From assembly GCA_030154105.1 (NCBI GenBank), contig JASKKP010000004.1, positions 38,381-102,380 on the forward strand: a stretch of 64,000 bases of DNA. The letters are read 5' to 3'. The position numbers and the translations under genes were made by a program. Shown one piece after another: positions 17,936 to 26,972 of the stretch. The notes beneath the pieces were generated by a model. That model ran no database searches, had not been told where the DNA came from, and saw only the letters and a list, made by a program, of their open reading frames with translations. How positions within the stretch are numbered: position 1 is the first letter of the stretch; the number at the start of each line of letters is the position of its first letter. The DNA comes from Bacillota bacterium (lineage in GTDB: Bacteria > Bacillota > DTU030 > DUMP01).

Positions 17936-19333
17936 ATGGCTACGAAGGTTGTCGTTGTCGGTGGCGGGCCGGGTGGGTATGTGGCCGCCCTGCGCGCCTC
18001 CCAGCTGGGAGCTGAGGTTACCCTGGTGGAAAAGCAGGCGTTGGGCGGCACCTGCCTCAACGTCGGCTGCATCCCCACGAAGGCCCTCCTCTACACCACG
18101 GAACTTTACCGGAGAGTGCAGGGCGGAGCAGATTTCGGCCTTAAGGCCCAAGGGCTCGCGGTAGACTGGCCGGCCCTGCAGGCCCGGCGCACAGCCATAG
18201 TAAAGCGCCTGGTAACAGGTGTGGAGCTTTTGCTCAGACAGGCGGGCTGCCGGGTAATAACTGGCACGGCGCGCCTGGCAGACGCCCGCAGCGTGGCTGT
18301 AACGATGCCGGACGGCGGTGAAACCCGCATCACGGCCGACAGGATCATCCTAGCGACCGGCTCCGAGCCGGTACGCTTACCCCTTCCCGGTTTTGACCTC
18401 CCCGACGTGATTTTAAGCGATCAGGCCCTCGCCCTGCCCGAAGTTCCCGAGAGCCTCCTTATCATGGGCGGCGGGGTCATCGGGGTGGAGCTGGCCTCCG
18501 TCTACCAGACCCTCGGCACCAAGTGCATCATCATCGAGATGCTGCCCCAGATCCTTCCCAACCTGGATACGGAGCTCGCAAACGGTATAAAGGCTCACCT
18601 CACCCGCCTGGGCGTAGAGATCCACACCCGGGCGAAGGTCACCAGCTTCAGCCCCGACCCGGACGGCATCAAGGTGCAGGTGGTTGCCCCACAAGGCGAG
18701 CTTGGTTTCACCGTAAGCAAGGTCCTCGCCGCGGTAGGGCGCCGCCCCGCCACCCGCGATCTAGGTCTCGAGGCGGCAGGTGTGGCGACAGAAAACGGCC
18801 GCATCCTGGTTAACGAGTACCTGGAGACGAGCGTGTCGGGCGTTTATGCCGTGGGTGATGCGATCGGCGGCACCATGCTGGCACACGTGGCCTTCGCCGA
18901 AGGAACGGTGGCTGCGGAAAACGCGCTCGGGATGGCACGCAAGATCGATTACAAGACCGTGCCTTCCTGTATCTACACCCAGCCGGAAGCTGCGAGCGTC
19001 GGGCTCACGGAAGAGCAGGCTAAAGAAGCCGGGTACAAGGTTAAGGTGGGGCGTTTTCCGCTTGCGGCGAACGGCAAGGCTCTGATCGAGGGCGATGAGG
19101 GCGGCTTCCTCAAGATCGTGGCCAACGAGCGCTACGGTGAGGTCCTGGGCGTCCAGATCCTTGGCCCGCGGGCCACGGACCTCATCGGCGAAGCAGCGCT
19201 CGCCTTACGCCTCGAAGCTACCTTAGACGAACTTGCCTCCACCATCCACCCGCACCCGACGGTGTGCGAGGCTTATGCTGAGGCCGCCCTGGCGGCAGGC
19301 AACTCGGCCCTCCACCTCCCCCGCCGGCGCTAA
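17936..19333 (+). CDS. lpdA: Dihydrolipoyl dehydrogenase E3
   Basis: FAD enzyme that reoxidises the lipoyl arm of E2 with NAD. 465 aa: N-terminal FAD motif VVVGGGPGGYVAA, redox-active disulfide in GGTCLNVGCIPTK, NAD-binding segment MGGGVIGVELASV, and the C-terminal active-site His-Glu pair in HPHPTVCEAY. Full length. Last gene of the operon. ATG 17936 follows TGAGGGGG. Having its own E3 supports a dedicated complex rather than a share of a housekeeping pyruvate dehydrogenase. Confidence 0.93.
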   Translation: MATKVVVVGGGPGGYVAALRASQLGAEVTLVEKQALGGTCLNVGCIPTKALLYTTELYRRVQGGADFGLKAQGLAVDWPALQARRTAIVKRLVTGVELLLRQAGCRVITGTARLADARSVAVTMPDGGETRITADRIILATGSEPVRLPLPGFDLPDVILSDQALALPEVPESLLIMGGGVIGVELASVYQTLGTKCIIIEMLPQILPNLDTELANGIKAHLTRLGVEIHTRAKVTSFSPDPDGIKVQVVAPQGELGFTVSKVLAAVGRRPATRDLGLEAAGVATENGRILVNEYLETSVSGVYAVGDAIGGTMLAHVAFAEGTVAAENALGMARKIDYKTVPSCIYTQPEAASVGLTEEQAKEAGYKVKVGRFPLAANGKALIEGDEGGFLKIVANERYGEVLGVQILGPRATDLIGEAALALRLEATLDELASTIHPHPTVCEAYAEAALAAGNSALHLPRRR

Positions 19334-19390
19334 CTAGAGCGCCGCCGACTAGAGAAGCTGCTTAAGGACAGCACCAAGGGCGGTTCCTGC

Positions 19391-19420
19391 TTGACAATCG
19401 TTTCCCTCTGTTCTTACAAT
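19391..19420 (+). promoter_or_regulatory. SigA-type promoter of the AbrB-family gene
   Basis: -35 TTGACA (19391-19396), 18-bp spacer, -10 TACAAT (19415-19420). Confidence 0.8.
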
Positions 19421-19443
19421 GGTGGTAAGAAGGGGAAATTTCG

Positions 19444-19695
19444 ATGATGGTGGCCCGTTTATCTTCTAAAGACCAGCTGGTCATACCTGCTGCGATCCGT
19501 GAAAAGTTGGGACTGGGACAGGGCGGACAACTCAAAATCGACGTAAGCGGTAATAAGATCATCCTCGAACCCATTGGAGATTCTAAGCGCGCAGCGTCTT
19601 GGGAATCTTGGCGCGGCGTCTTGCGGAGTTCCACAGCTCTAAAAGAACATTTAGAAGAACACCGAACTGAGGTAGCCAGAACTCGGACCTGGTAG
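19444..19695 (+). CDS. AbrB/MazE-family DNA-binding protein (orphan antitoxin-like)
   Basis: 83 aa. Residues 2-45 form a SpoVT/AbrB swapped-hairpin domain (ARLSSKDQLVIPAAIREKLGL ... NKIILEPI), as in antitoxins of PIN-type toxins. The C-terminal 35 residues are charged. It follows its own promoter and AAGGGG. No toxin gene follows: after the stop there is only a terminator and then convergent pth. It is either a stand-alone regulator or an antitoxin whose toxin is lost or elsewhere. ATG at 19447 is an equal alternative start. Confidence 0.8.
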   Translation: MMVARLSSKDQLVIPAAIREKLGLGQGGQLKIDVSGNKIILEPIGDSKRAASWESWRGVLRSSTALKEHLEEHRTEVARTRTW

Positions 19696-19747
19696 CTGTC
19701 GACCCTTTGCCCTTAGTAAAAAGCTGCCCGAAAGAATAAAAGAATAG

Positions 19748-19786
19748 AAGAAGGTTCCGCTTCCAACCGGAAGCGGAACCTTCTTT
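19748..19786. terminator. Bidirectional terminator between the abrB-like gene and pth
   Basis: A perfect 17-bp stem (arms 19748-19764 and 19769-19785, AAGAAGGTTCC... type) with a 4-nt loop. T-rich sequence follows on both strands, so it should stop transcripts from both sides. Confidence 0.88.
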
Positions 19787-19800
19787 GCTGAAGGAACCCC

Positions 19801-20406
19801 CTAACGGGCGCCGCCCCCTTCGTCGGCCGCCGAAGGAGCCTTGAAGCCGTTGTAGCGATTCATGGCCGCCTCGGTGCCCTCCGCAAGCCAAGTGCGTATG
19901 GCACCTACCGCCGCCAGGATAACCTCGTCTAAAATGCGTCCTTCTTCTTCGGTAAACGTCCCGAGCACTTTATCTTTGGCGGTCTCGTGTTCCCCCGGCC
20001 GGCCGATGCCCAGGCGCAGCCGGGCAAAGTCGGTGGTGCCGAGCTCGTTTATAATCGACAGGAGTCCACGGTGGCCACCGTGGCTGCCCCGCGCCCGCAG
20101 GCGGAGCCGGCCGAGGGGCAGGTCCAGGTCGTCCGAAACTACCAGCAGGTCGGCAGTGGGATCCAGCTTATACCAGCGCACCAGGGGACCTACGGCCAGA
20201 CCGCTTAGGTTCATATAGGTTTGGGGCTTGGCCAGGAGCACTTCTTGCCCGGCCACGCGGCCGCGCGCCAGGTCGGCGCGGAAATCGGAAGAGCCGAAAG
20301 TTAGCCCTTCCTCCCGCGCCAAATAGTCTACGACCAGAAAGCCTGCGTTGTGGCGCGTTTCCTCATACTCCCGCCCGGGATTGCCCAGCCCCACCACGAG
20401 CTTCAT
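19801..20406 (-). CDS. pth: Peptidyl-tRNA hydrolase
   Basis: Frees tRNA from peptidyl-tRNAs dropped by the ribosome. 201 aa. Catalytic motif GNPGREYEETRHNAGF with His19 and Asn9, the KPQTYMNLSG segment, and the conserved SDDLDLPLG and GSHGGHRGL regions. It follows rplY by 6 bp and ends the long minus-strand housekeeping run. mfd, its usual close downstream neighbour in Bacillus, is 15 kb away. Confidence 0.96.
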   Translation of the reverse strand: MKLVVGLGNPGREYEETRHNAGFLVVDYLAREEGLTFGSSDFRADLARGRVAGQEVLLAKPQTYMNLSGLAVGPLVRWYKLDPTADLLVVSDDLDLPLGRLRLRARGSHGGHRGLLSIINELGTTDFARLRLGIGRPGEHETAKDKVLGTFTEEEGRILDEVILAAVGAIRTWLAEGTEAAMNRYNGFKAPSAADEGGGAR

Positions 20407-20412
20407 GCGGCT

Positions 20413-21048
20413 TTACTCCTCGTCCTTGCTTTCAGCCGCCTGGGCGCCCTCAGCCGGAGCAGAAGTTTCCGCCGGTGCCGCTTCTTCTTCTTTGCTCGGC
20501 GCAAGGACGGTGGCGATGACCTCGCTGCCGTCGGTAAGCATTTTAACAGCCGGCGGCAACTCTAGGTCCCGCACGAAGAGGACGTCGCCGATAGCCAGGC
20601 CGCTTATGTCGGCCACAATGTGTTCCGGCAGGTCTTGGGGCAAGGCTTCCACCTCTACCTCGCGCAGCTGGTGCTGCAGCACGCCGCCCTCTTTGACGCC
20701 CCGCGGCGTTCCCTTCAGGACGAGAGGGAGCTCCGTGCGGATCTTCTTGGTAAGCGAGATCCGCTGAAAGTCCACATGGATCACGTTGCCGCGCACAGGG
20801 TGGTACTGTATCTCTTTAATCATGGCCGGGTGCTCTGCTTCGCCCTCAATGCGTAAGGTAACCCGGCTTCCCTCCCCGTGGCTGCTCAGAAGCTTTTCGA
20901 TCGCTCCGCGCTCGGCCACCAGGTGTACCGGCTCTTGCACACCCTCGCCGTAAAGGACTAAGGGAATCAAACCCGCCCGGCGGTCGGCACGGCTCGCACT
21001 TTTACCCGTGGCCGGGCGCCTTTTCGCCGTAACTACCTCGGTTGTCAT
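20413..21048 (-). CDS. rplY: 50S ribosomal protein L25/general stress protein Ctc
   Basis: 211 aa, the long two-domain form: an N-terminal L25 domain that binds 5S rRNA (TGKSASRADRRAGLIPLVLYG), then a beta-barrel C-terminal domain and an acidic Ala/Glu tail. Lies 15 bp after prs, in the conserved prs-ctc-pth order. ATG at 21048. Confidence 0.94.
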   Translation of the reverse strand: MTTEVVTAKRRPATGKSASRADRRAGLIPLVLYGEGVQEPVHLVAERGAIEKLLSSHGEGSRVTLRIEGEAEHPAMIKEIQYHPVRGNVIHVDFQRISLTKKIRTELPLVLKGTPRGVKEGGVLQHQLREVEVEALPQDLPEHIVADISGLAIGDVLFVRDLELPPAVKMLTDGSEVIATVLAPSKEEEAAPAETSAPAEGAQAAESKDEE

Positions 21049-21063
21049 CTACCTCTCTCCTTC

Positions 21064-22011
21064 TTACTCAAACAGTTTGCTCACCGACAAGTCTTCGTAA
21101 ATACGGATGATGGCCTCCCCAAAAATGGGGGCCACGGAGAGCACCTTAATCTTCTCTATCTGCTTTTCCGGCCCCAAGGGAATGGTGTTGGTAACCACGA
21201 CTTCTTTGATCGGCGCCGCCTGAAGCCGCTCAATGGCCGGACCGGAAAGAACGGCATGCGTGCAGCAGGCATAGACTTCTTTGGCGCCGTACTCGAGAAG
21301 AGCCTGGCTCCCCAGAAGGATGGTGCCGGCCGTGTCGATAAGGTCGTCCACCATGATCACCGTCCGGCCTCTGATGTCGCCGATGACGTGCATTACTTCC
21401 GCCACGTTGGGAGCAGGACGCCGCTTGTCGATGATGGCGATGGGAGCGTGCAGCCGCTGCGCCAGGTCGCGGGCCCGCGTTACGCCCCCGATGTCCGGCG
21501 ACACCACGGTAACATTCTCCAGGCCCTTTTTCTGGAAATACTCGGCGAGGAGCGGTCCGGCCAGCAGGTGATCCACCGGTACGTCGAAGAAACCCTGTAT
21601 CTGTGCGGCGTGCAGGTCCATGGTAAGTATGCGACCCGCCCCCGCCGTAACCAGGAGGTTGGCTATGAGCTTGGCCGAAATGGGCTCGCGCCCGCGGGCC
21701 TTGCGGTCCTGCCGGGCATAGCCGTAGTGAGGAATTACCGCCGTGATACGCCGGGCGGAAGCCCGCCGGAAGGCGTCGATCATGATGAGGAGCTCCATGA
21801 TGTTTTCGTTGACCGGGCTGGAGATGGGCTGGACAACGAAGATGTCTGCTCCACGGACGCTCTCATCGATGACGACCTGAATCTCTCCGTTAGAAAAACG
21901 ACTGACTTTAGCCGCACCCAGGGGCACGCCGATGTAAGCTGCTATCTCCCGGGCCAGCTCCGGGTGGGCGTTGCCGCTGAACACCTTCAGCCGCCGCTGG
22001 TCTGGCGCCAC
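21064..22011 (-). CDS. prs: Ribose-phosphate pyrophosphokinase
   Basis: Makes PRPP from ribose 5-phosphate and ATP for purine, pyrimidine, NAD, His and Trp synthesis. 315 aa. Has the N-terminal [14 protein letters not shown], the flexible-loop region [17 protein letters not shown] and the PRPP-binding [11 protein letters not shown]. Follows glmU by 29 bp on the same strand. Confidence 0.97.
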   Translation of the reverse strand: MAPDQRRLKVFSGNAHPELAREIAAYIGVPLGAAKVSRFSNGEIQVVIDESVRGADIFVVQPISSPVNENIMELLIMIDAFRRASARRITAVIPHYGYARQDRKARGREPISAKLIANLLVTAGAGRILTMDLHAAQIQGFFDVPVDHLLAGPLLAEYFQKKGLENVTVVSPDIGGVTRARDLAQRLHAPIAIIDKRRPAPNVAEVMHVIGDIRGRTVIMVDDLIDTAGTILLGSQALLEYGAKEVYACCTHAVLSGPAIERLQAAPIKEVVVTNTIPLGPEKQIEKIKVLSVAPIFGEAIIRIYEDLSVSKLFE

Positions 22012-22040
22012 TAAACTCTCCTCCTTGTCCCTTCCCCAAC

Positions 22041-23444
22041 CTATTCTAATTTACCCTTTTCCTTTGCGCAAGAGAGCTTCTCCTTGCGCCTTGTTACCCA
22101 GCCGGGTACGATTTGCTGCTCCCCACGTTCCACCGCCAGGGCACCGGGAGGCACGTCCCGGGTAATGGTCGATCCGGCACCCGTATAGGCCCCGCGGCCG
22201 ACCCGCACCGGCGCCACCAAATTAGTGTTGCTCCCGATAAACACCTCGTCCTCAATAATGGTCTCGTTTTTTCTAAAGCCGTCGTAGTTGCAGGTGATAG
22301 TCCCGGCCCCAATATTCACTCCGCACCCAACCTGAGCATCGCCCACGTAAGAAAGGTGCGGCACTTTACTTCCCCGCCCGATGTGCGACTTTTTGATCTC
22401 GACAAACGTGCCGGCCTTAGCGCCTTCGGCTAGTACCGTGCCCGGGCGCAGGTAGGCAAAGGGACCAACACTGGCCCCCGGTCCCACCACTGCTTCCACC
22501 AAAACCGCCTGGCTGATTTGGGCACCATCGTCTACCCGGCTGTCTTTTATGTGGACCCCCGGCCCAAGGCAGCAGGCGCGCCCAATGCTGCTCCGGCCTT
22601 CGATTATGGTAAAGGGATAGATCACGGTGTCCGGACCAATGCTCACCTCGGCATCGATGAAGGTTGAGGCCGGATCCAAGATGGTAACGCCGGCCAGCAT
22701 ATGGCGGCGACGGATCTCTTCGCGCAGAAAAGCCTCCGCCTGCGCCAGCTGGACGCGGTTGTTTATCCCCAGCGTGAGGGACGGGTCGGGAGCCGTAAGG
22801 GCGGCCACGCGCTTACCCTGACGGCGGAGTATGGCGAGCACGTCCGTAAGGTAGTATTCCCCTTGGGCGTTATCCCTTCCCACTTCTTCCAGAGCAGCGA
22901 AGAGCAAAGCGGCGTCAAAACAATAGCTGCCTGTGTTCACCTCCCGGACGGCTTTAACCTCCGGCGGTGCATCCTTCTCTTCCACAATGGCCTCCACTTC
23001 TCCGCCGGGCCCGCGAAGAATACGCCCATACCCTCTTGGGTCGTCGAGCTCGGCCGTAAGCACCGTCGCGGCCGCCCCCGTCCGGCAATGCTCGCGTATG
23101 AGCTCGCGGAGGAGCTCGCCGGAAAGAAGGGGCGTGTCGCCGCAGAGAACGAGGACGTCCATATCTTCTTCCGTCAACGCCGGCCGGGCCGCCAGCACCG
23201 CATGCCCGGTGCCCAGCTGTTCATCCTGGTAGGCATACTTTAACGTGTCGCCGAAAAGGGCCCGGACCTCTTCCATCTCCCGATTTATTACCAAGACCAC
23301 CTCGGCAGCACCCGCCGCCTTAGCCGCCTCCACCACGTAGGCTACAAGCGGCCGCCCGCATACCTTATGGAGAACCTTTGGGCGCTCGGACTTCATGCGC
23401 GTTCCCTTACCGGCTGCCAGTATGATGGCCGCTAGCTTTTTCAT
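22041..23444 (-). CDS. glmU: Bifunctional UDP-N-acetylglucosamine pyrophosphorylase/glucosamine-1-phosphate N-acetyltransferase
   Basis: Makes UDP-GlcNAc for peptidoglycan. 467 aa: N-terminal nucleotidyltransferase ([16 protein letters not shown]) and C-terminal left-handed beta-helix acetyltransferase (hexapeptide repeats, [23 protein letters not shown]). ATG 23444 follows GGGAGGGG; a longer frame reaching 23513 is rejected because it lacks family sequence. It follows spoVG by 68 bp containing a hairpin. Confidence 0.96.
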   Translation of the reverse strand: MKKLAAIILAAGKGTRMKSERPKVLHKVCGRPLVAYVVEAAKAAGAAEVVLVINREMEEVRALFGDTLKYAYQDEQLGTGHAVLAARPALTEEDMDVLVLCGDTPLLSGELLRELIREHCRTGAAATVLTAELDDPRGYGRILRGPGGEVEAIVEEKDAPPEVKAVREVNTGSYCFDAALLFAALEEVGRDNAQGEYYLTDVLAILRRQGKRVAALTAPDPSLTLGINNRVQLAQAEAFLREEIRRRHMLAGVTILDPASTFIDAEVSIGPDTVIYPFTIIEGRSSIGRACCLGPGVHIKDSRVDDGAQISQAVLVEAVVGPGASVGPFAYLRPGTVLAEGAKAGTFVEIKKSHIGRGSKVPHLSYVGDAQVGCGVNIGAGTITCNYDGFRKNETIIEDEVFIGSNTNLVAPVRVGRGAYTGAGSTITRDVPPGALAVERGEQQIVPGWVTRRKEKLSCAKEKGKLE

Positions 23445-23462
23445 TTTAACCCCTCCCAGTGC

Positions 23463-23498
23463 GCGCAAGGGAGCGGTAGTCGTACTCCTACCTTGCGC
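23463..23498 (-). promoter_or_regulatory. Hairpin between spoVG and glmU
   Basis: GCGCAAGG / CCTTGCGC arms with a 20-nt interior that can add a further GGTAG / CTACC helix. There is no T run, so processing or partial attenuation is more likely than termination. Confidence 0.45.
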
Positions 23499-23512
23499 AA
23501 AGAAGAGGAGCA

Positions 23513-23779
23513 TTACGCTCCTCCGTTTGTAGCCTCGGCGTAAGCCCGGAGAATTCGTTCCTGCATCATCTGGCGGGTGGCTGCATTGATCGGGTGCGCA
23601 ATGTCCCGGAATTCCCCGCTGGGAAGCTTTTTGCTGGGCATGGCCACAAACAGACCCTTCGGCCCTTCCACCACCCGGATGTCATGAACGGCAAAGCTCC
23701 CGTCAAGGGTTATCGAAACATAAGCCTTCATTTTGCTTTCTCCGGCCACCGGGCGCACCCTGATATCTGTTATCTCCAT
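23513..23779 (-). CDS. spoVG: Septation/sporulation regulator SpoVG
   Basis: 88 aa, full length. Begins [27 protein letters not shown] and contains [21 protein letters not shown], the family signature. Nucleic-acid-binding protein acting in asymmetric septation and gene regulation in Firmicutes. Conserved position between ridA and glmU. ATG 23779. Confidence 0.97.
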   Translation of the reverse strand: MEITDIRVRPVAGESKMKAYVSITLDGSFAVHDIRVVEGPKGLFVAMPSKKLPSGEFRDIAHPINAATRQMMQERILRAYAEATNGGA

Positions 23780-23872
23780 GAAGCACCACCCTTCCTTGCA
23801 GGTTTATATCCTGCCGAGCTATTCGCCTTCCAAGACAAAAAATCCTTCCGTTTCTTCTCTTTTCGGTGGGAA

Positions 23873-24262
23873 TTACTCTTTTTCCGGCACCACGGCCACG
23901 GCCTCGATCTCTACGGCCACATCCTTGGGCAACGCTGCCACCGCCACGGCCGACCGGGCCGGGTAGGGCGCAGGGAAAAATTCGCCGTAAACTTCGTTCA
24001 TGGCGGCAAAATCGCCCATGTTTTTAAGAAACACGGTAGTCTTGACCACATGCTTCATGGAAGTGCCCGCGGCTTCTAAGATAGCGGCGATGTTCTTTAA
24101 AACCTGCCTGGTTTGGGCCTTAATGTCCCCTTGTACAAGCTGTCCTGTAGCAGGATCAAGGGGAATTTGCCCTGCCGTAAAGAGAAGATTTCCGACGCGA
24201 ATCGCCTGCGAGTAGGGTCCGATGGCCGCCGGAGCTTTGTCAGTGGCAACAGCATTCTTCAC
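23873..24262 (-). CDS. ridA: RidA family reactive-intermediate deaminase (YabJ)
   Basis: 129 aa trimeric enzyme that hydrolyses reactive enamine/imine intermediates from PLP enzymes. The catalytic arginine lies in [13 protein letters not shown] and the C-terminal glutamate in [11 protein letters not shown] 24262 with GGGAGG eight bases upstream. In Bacillus yabJ sits between purR and spoVG; here ychF is inserted between purR and ridA. Confidence 0.94.
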   Translation of the reverse strand: MKNAVATDKAPAAIGPYSQAIRVGNLLFTAGQIPLDPATGQLVQGDIKAQTRQVLKNIAAILEAAGTSMKHVVKTTVFLKNMGDFAAMNEVYGEFFPAPYPARSAVAVAALPKDVAVEIEAVAVVPEKE

Positions 24263-24291
24263 TTAAAATACCTCCCTTTGGATTAACTAGA

Positions 24292-25374
24292 TTAAACATT
24301 GAACCGGAAATGTATCACATCGCCGTCCTGGACCAAGTAGTCCCGCCCTTCCAGGCGAACATGCCCCCGGTCGCGGGCCGCAGCCATGGAGCCGGCACTA
24401 ATCAAATCGGCAAAAGACACAACTTCGGCCCGAATGAAACCGCGCTCCATGTCGCTGTGAATCTTGCCTGCGGCCGCCGGCGCCGACGTCCCGCGCGGCA
24501 CGGCCCAGGCGCGCACCTCATGGCCGCCGGTGGCGGTATAAAACGTGACCAGGTCGAGCAGACGGTAACTCGCCCGCACCAGCCGGTTAAGCCCCGGCTC
24601 GTGCAAGCCGAGTTCTTCCAGCAAAGCATCGCGATCTTTCGCTTCAAGTTCCCAGAGCTCTTCTTCCAGCTTCGCCGAAAGCCAGATGGCCTCGGCGCCG
24701 CGCGCCCGGGCGGCCGACTGCACCGCCTCCCAGTAGACTTCTTCCTTCCCCGTAGGCCCTGCCTCGCCCACATTGGCTACGAGGAGTAGGGGCTTGGCCG
24801 TGAGGAGGTTCAAGTCTTTCGGCAGAGCCCCGTCGGCCACCTCACGGGCTGGTCGGCCTTGGGAAAGAGCGGCTTCCAGTTCCTTGAGCCGGGCATACTC
24901 TTCCTGGATGCGCCGCTCGCCGCTTTTCATCTGGCGCTCAACCTTGGCCAGACGCCGGCCGAGCACCTCCAGGTCGGCCAAAATAAGTTCCGTTTCGATG
25001 GTTTCCACATCGGCTAGCGGATCTAGCGCACCGTTTACATGCGCCACGTTCGGGTCCTCAAAGCAGCGCACAACCTCCACAACGGCATCCACGTCGCGGA
25101 TGTGGCTCAGAAATTGATTGCCTAGGCCCTCGCCTTTACTTGCCCCCTTGACCAGGCCGGCGATGTCTACAAACTCAATGGCCGCCGGTACTACCTTCTC
25201 AGGCTTTATCAGCTCGGCCAGCGCCTGAAGCCGCGCATCCGGCACGGCCACCCGCCCCACGTTGGGCTCAATGGTACAAAAAGGATAGTTCTCTGCCGGC
25301 ACCGCCGAGCGCGTAAGGGCGTTGAAAAGGGTGGACTTGCCTACGTTGGGCAGCCCGACAATACCGACGCGCAT
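24292..25374 (-). CDS. ychF: Redox-regulated ATPase YchF (Obg family)
   Basis: 360 aa. P-loop GLPNVGKSTLF, switch region and DIAGLVKGASKGEGLGN, a coiled coil in the middle, and a C-terminal TGS domain (EVVSFADLISAGSMAAARDRG). The usual NKxD base motif is NVGE, which explains the known ATP preference of this family. ATG 25374 lies one base after the purR stop; longer frames overlap purR and are rejected. Confidence 0.95.
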   Translation of the reverse strand: MRVGIVGLPNVGKSTLFNALTRSAVPAENYPFCTIEPNVGRVAVPDARLQALAELIKPEKVVPAAIEFVDIAGLVKGASKGEGLGNQFLSHIRDVDAVVEVVRCFEDPNVAHVNGALDPLADVETIETELILADLEVLGRRLAKVERQMKSGERRIQEEYARLKELEAALSQGRPAREVADGALPKDLNLLTAKPLLLVANVGEAGPTGKEEVYWEAVQSAARARGAEAIWLSAKLEEELWELEAKDRDALLEELGLHEPGLNRLVRASYRLLDLVTFYTATGGHEVRAWAVPRGTSAPAAAGKIHSDMERGFIRAEVVSFADLISAGSMAAARDRGHVRLEGRDYLVQDGDVIHFRFNV

Positions 25375-25375
25375 G

Positions 25376-26200
25376 CTATTCGCCTCCCAGCCAGATCGCC
25401 GGACGCACCCTAAGTTCCGGTCCCCGTTCCTTGACCTCTTCGAGCACCAAGAGCGAGAAGTAGTCCGGAACAAGCTTCTTCTCCGGCTCGCGCGTGGCCA
25501 CGAGCACGCCGGTGCCCAGCACGGTTGCCCCGAACTCCGCCATTAGTTCGTGCATTCCCCGCGCCGTACCTCCGGCCCGCATGAAGTCGTCCACCACTAC
25601 CACTTTGGCCCCGGCCGGAAGCGCCCGCCGCGGCAGCGACATGGTCTGAATGCGGCGGGTGGAGCCGGAAAGGTAATTGATGCTGACCGCCGGCCCTTCG
25701 GTAACCCTGCTCTCGTGGCGGATGATCACCGCCGGCACGCCCAGGGCGCGGGCGGTAAAGAGGGCCACCGGAATACCCTTCGTCTCAACCGTCACCACCC
25801 ATTCCGGCCCCAACGGCCGAAAACGGCCGGCAAAGATTTTCCCCACCCCTTCCATAATGGCCGGGGTAAAGATGATGTCTGTAAGGTAGATGAACCCTCC
25901 GGGAAGAAATCGGGCCGGGCGCGAAAGCTCCTCGGCCAGCGACTCAACCAAAGCGCGGGCCGCCTTGCCCCTGAGGTCCGGAAGGTAGCGCACACCTCCG
26001 GCCGCGCCGGCTATGGTTTCAATCCAACCCTCTTCTTCTTTATCCAGCATGCGTTTGATGAGGGCTATGTCCTCGCTCAGGCTGGATTTGGCCGCCCCAA
26101 GTTCCTCACCAAAGGAGCTCAGGGAAACCAGCTGGCAGGGATGTTCCACCAGATAGCGGGTTAAGGCCACCAGCCGTTCTACCCGGCGTCGCCGCTCCAA
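25376..26200 (-). CDS. purR: Purine operon repressor PurR
   Basis: PRPP-responsive repressor of purine genes in Gram-positive bacteria. N-terminal winged helix (about 1-70) and a C-terminal phosphoribosyltransferase-like domain with PRPP motif VVVVDDFMRAGGTARGM. TTG at 26200 gives 274 aa, close to the family length, and follows GGGGGG by about eight bases, four bases after the preceding stop. An ATG at 26242 would overlap the upstream gene by 38 bp and adds sequence not typical of PurR. Coupled tightly to ychF. Confidence 0.9.
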   Translation of the reverse strand: MERRRRVERLVALTRYLVEHPCQLVSLSSFGEELGAAKSSLSEDIALIKRMLDKEEEGWIETIAGAAGGVRYLPDLRGKAARALVESLAEELSRPARFLPGGFIYLTDIIFTPAIMEGVGKIFAGRFRPLGPEWVVTVETKGIPVALFTARALGVPAVIIRHESRVTEGPAVSINYLSGSTRRIQTMSLPRRALPAGAKVVVVDDFMRAGGTARGMHELMAEFGATVLGTGVLVATREPEKKLVPDYFSLLVLEEVKERGPELRVRPAIWLGGE

Positions 26201-26204
26201 TTCT

Positions 26205-26972
26205 CTATCCCCCCAATCCCATGGACCTGAGCACGAGCTCATAGTCGGCGGGTTTATCTACATCAATCCCCACCTCAGGATAGGGCGAAATAATCGCCTT
26301 GCCCCGGGCACCGACGATTTGGGCAAAACGCCGCTCCACATCGGCAATCGTCAGCTGCCCCAAAATGAGGCGGAGCACCAGTCCCCAACCCAAAATGCTG
26401 CACATCTTAAGCGGTTCCTTGCGCAGGCGCACCATATTCTCCGCCAGGTCCCAGGCCCGCTCAAGTATGCGCGGATGGAAAAGAAAGAGATTGCCTCCGG
26501 TAAAGGTACCGTCTTTCAGGCGCACGTACGTGCGTTTGACGCCCGGGTAACGGGCTTCCCCTACGCTTTTCTCCACAATGGAGTAATAGAAATCGGCCTC
26601 GGTCTCCCGTGCGCGCTGAAGAAAATCTTCCACGGCGGCAGCGGTAAGGAGCGGGATGTCGGAAGTGGCAACCAGGACGTAATCCTGGGGTCTTAGCCAT
26701 TCAAGCCCCCGCCGAAGGTTTTCCATCACGGAATCGGCACAGGCGAGAACGGCCTTAACCTTCCCCTGTTGCAGGTATTCTAGCTCCGGTACCGGACCGA
26801 CGACGACCACCCGATCAACGGAAGGGCTTTCTTCAAGGGCTTGGACGACGAAATCCACCATCCGCCGGCTCGCAACTTGGATCAAAGCTTCATACGCTTC
26901 CCGGCTCACTTCCCGGAGCTTCTTCGTGTTGGCCGCCCCCGCCAGAACTACCGCATCCACCATATCTCTCAC
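26205..26972 (-). CDS. Nucleotidyltransferase-family protein, MobA/GlmU-like fold
   Basis: 255 aa. Starts VDAVVLAGAAN, like the loop of NTP-transferases but without the full GxGxR signature, and continues with LVATSDIPLLT, the metal-binding aspartate region. Substrate unknown. It lies between a GntR regulator and purR. GTG 26972 is given; ATG at 26963 has an equally good GAGGAG site. The first 80 bp overlap the end of the GntR gene. Confidence 0.75.
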   Translation of the reverse strand: MRDMVDAVVLAGAANTKKLREVSREAYEALIQVASRRMVDFVVQALEESPSVDRVVVVGPVPELEYLQQGKVKAVLACADSVMENLRRGLEWLRPQDYVLVATSDIPLLTAAAVEDFLQRARETEADFYYSIVEKSVGEARYPGVKRTYVRLKDGTFTGGNLFLFHPRILERAWDLAENMVRLRKEPLKMCSILGWGLVLRLILGQLTIADVERRFAQIVGARGKAIISPYPEVGIDVDKPADYELVLRSMGLGG

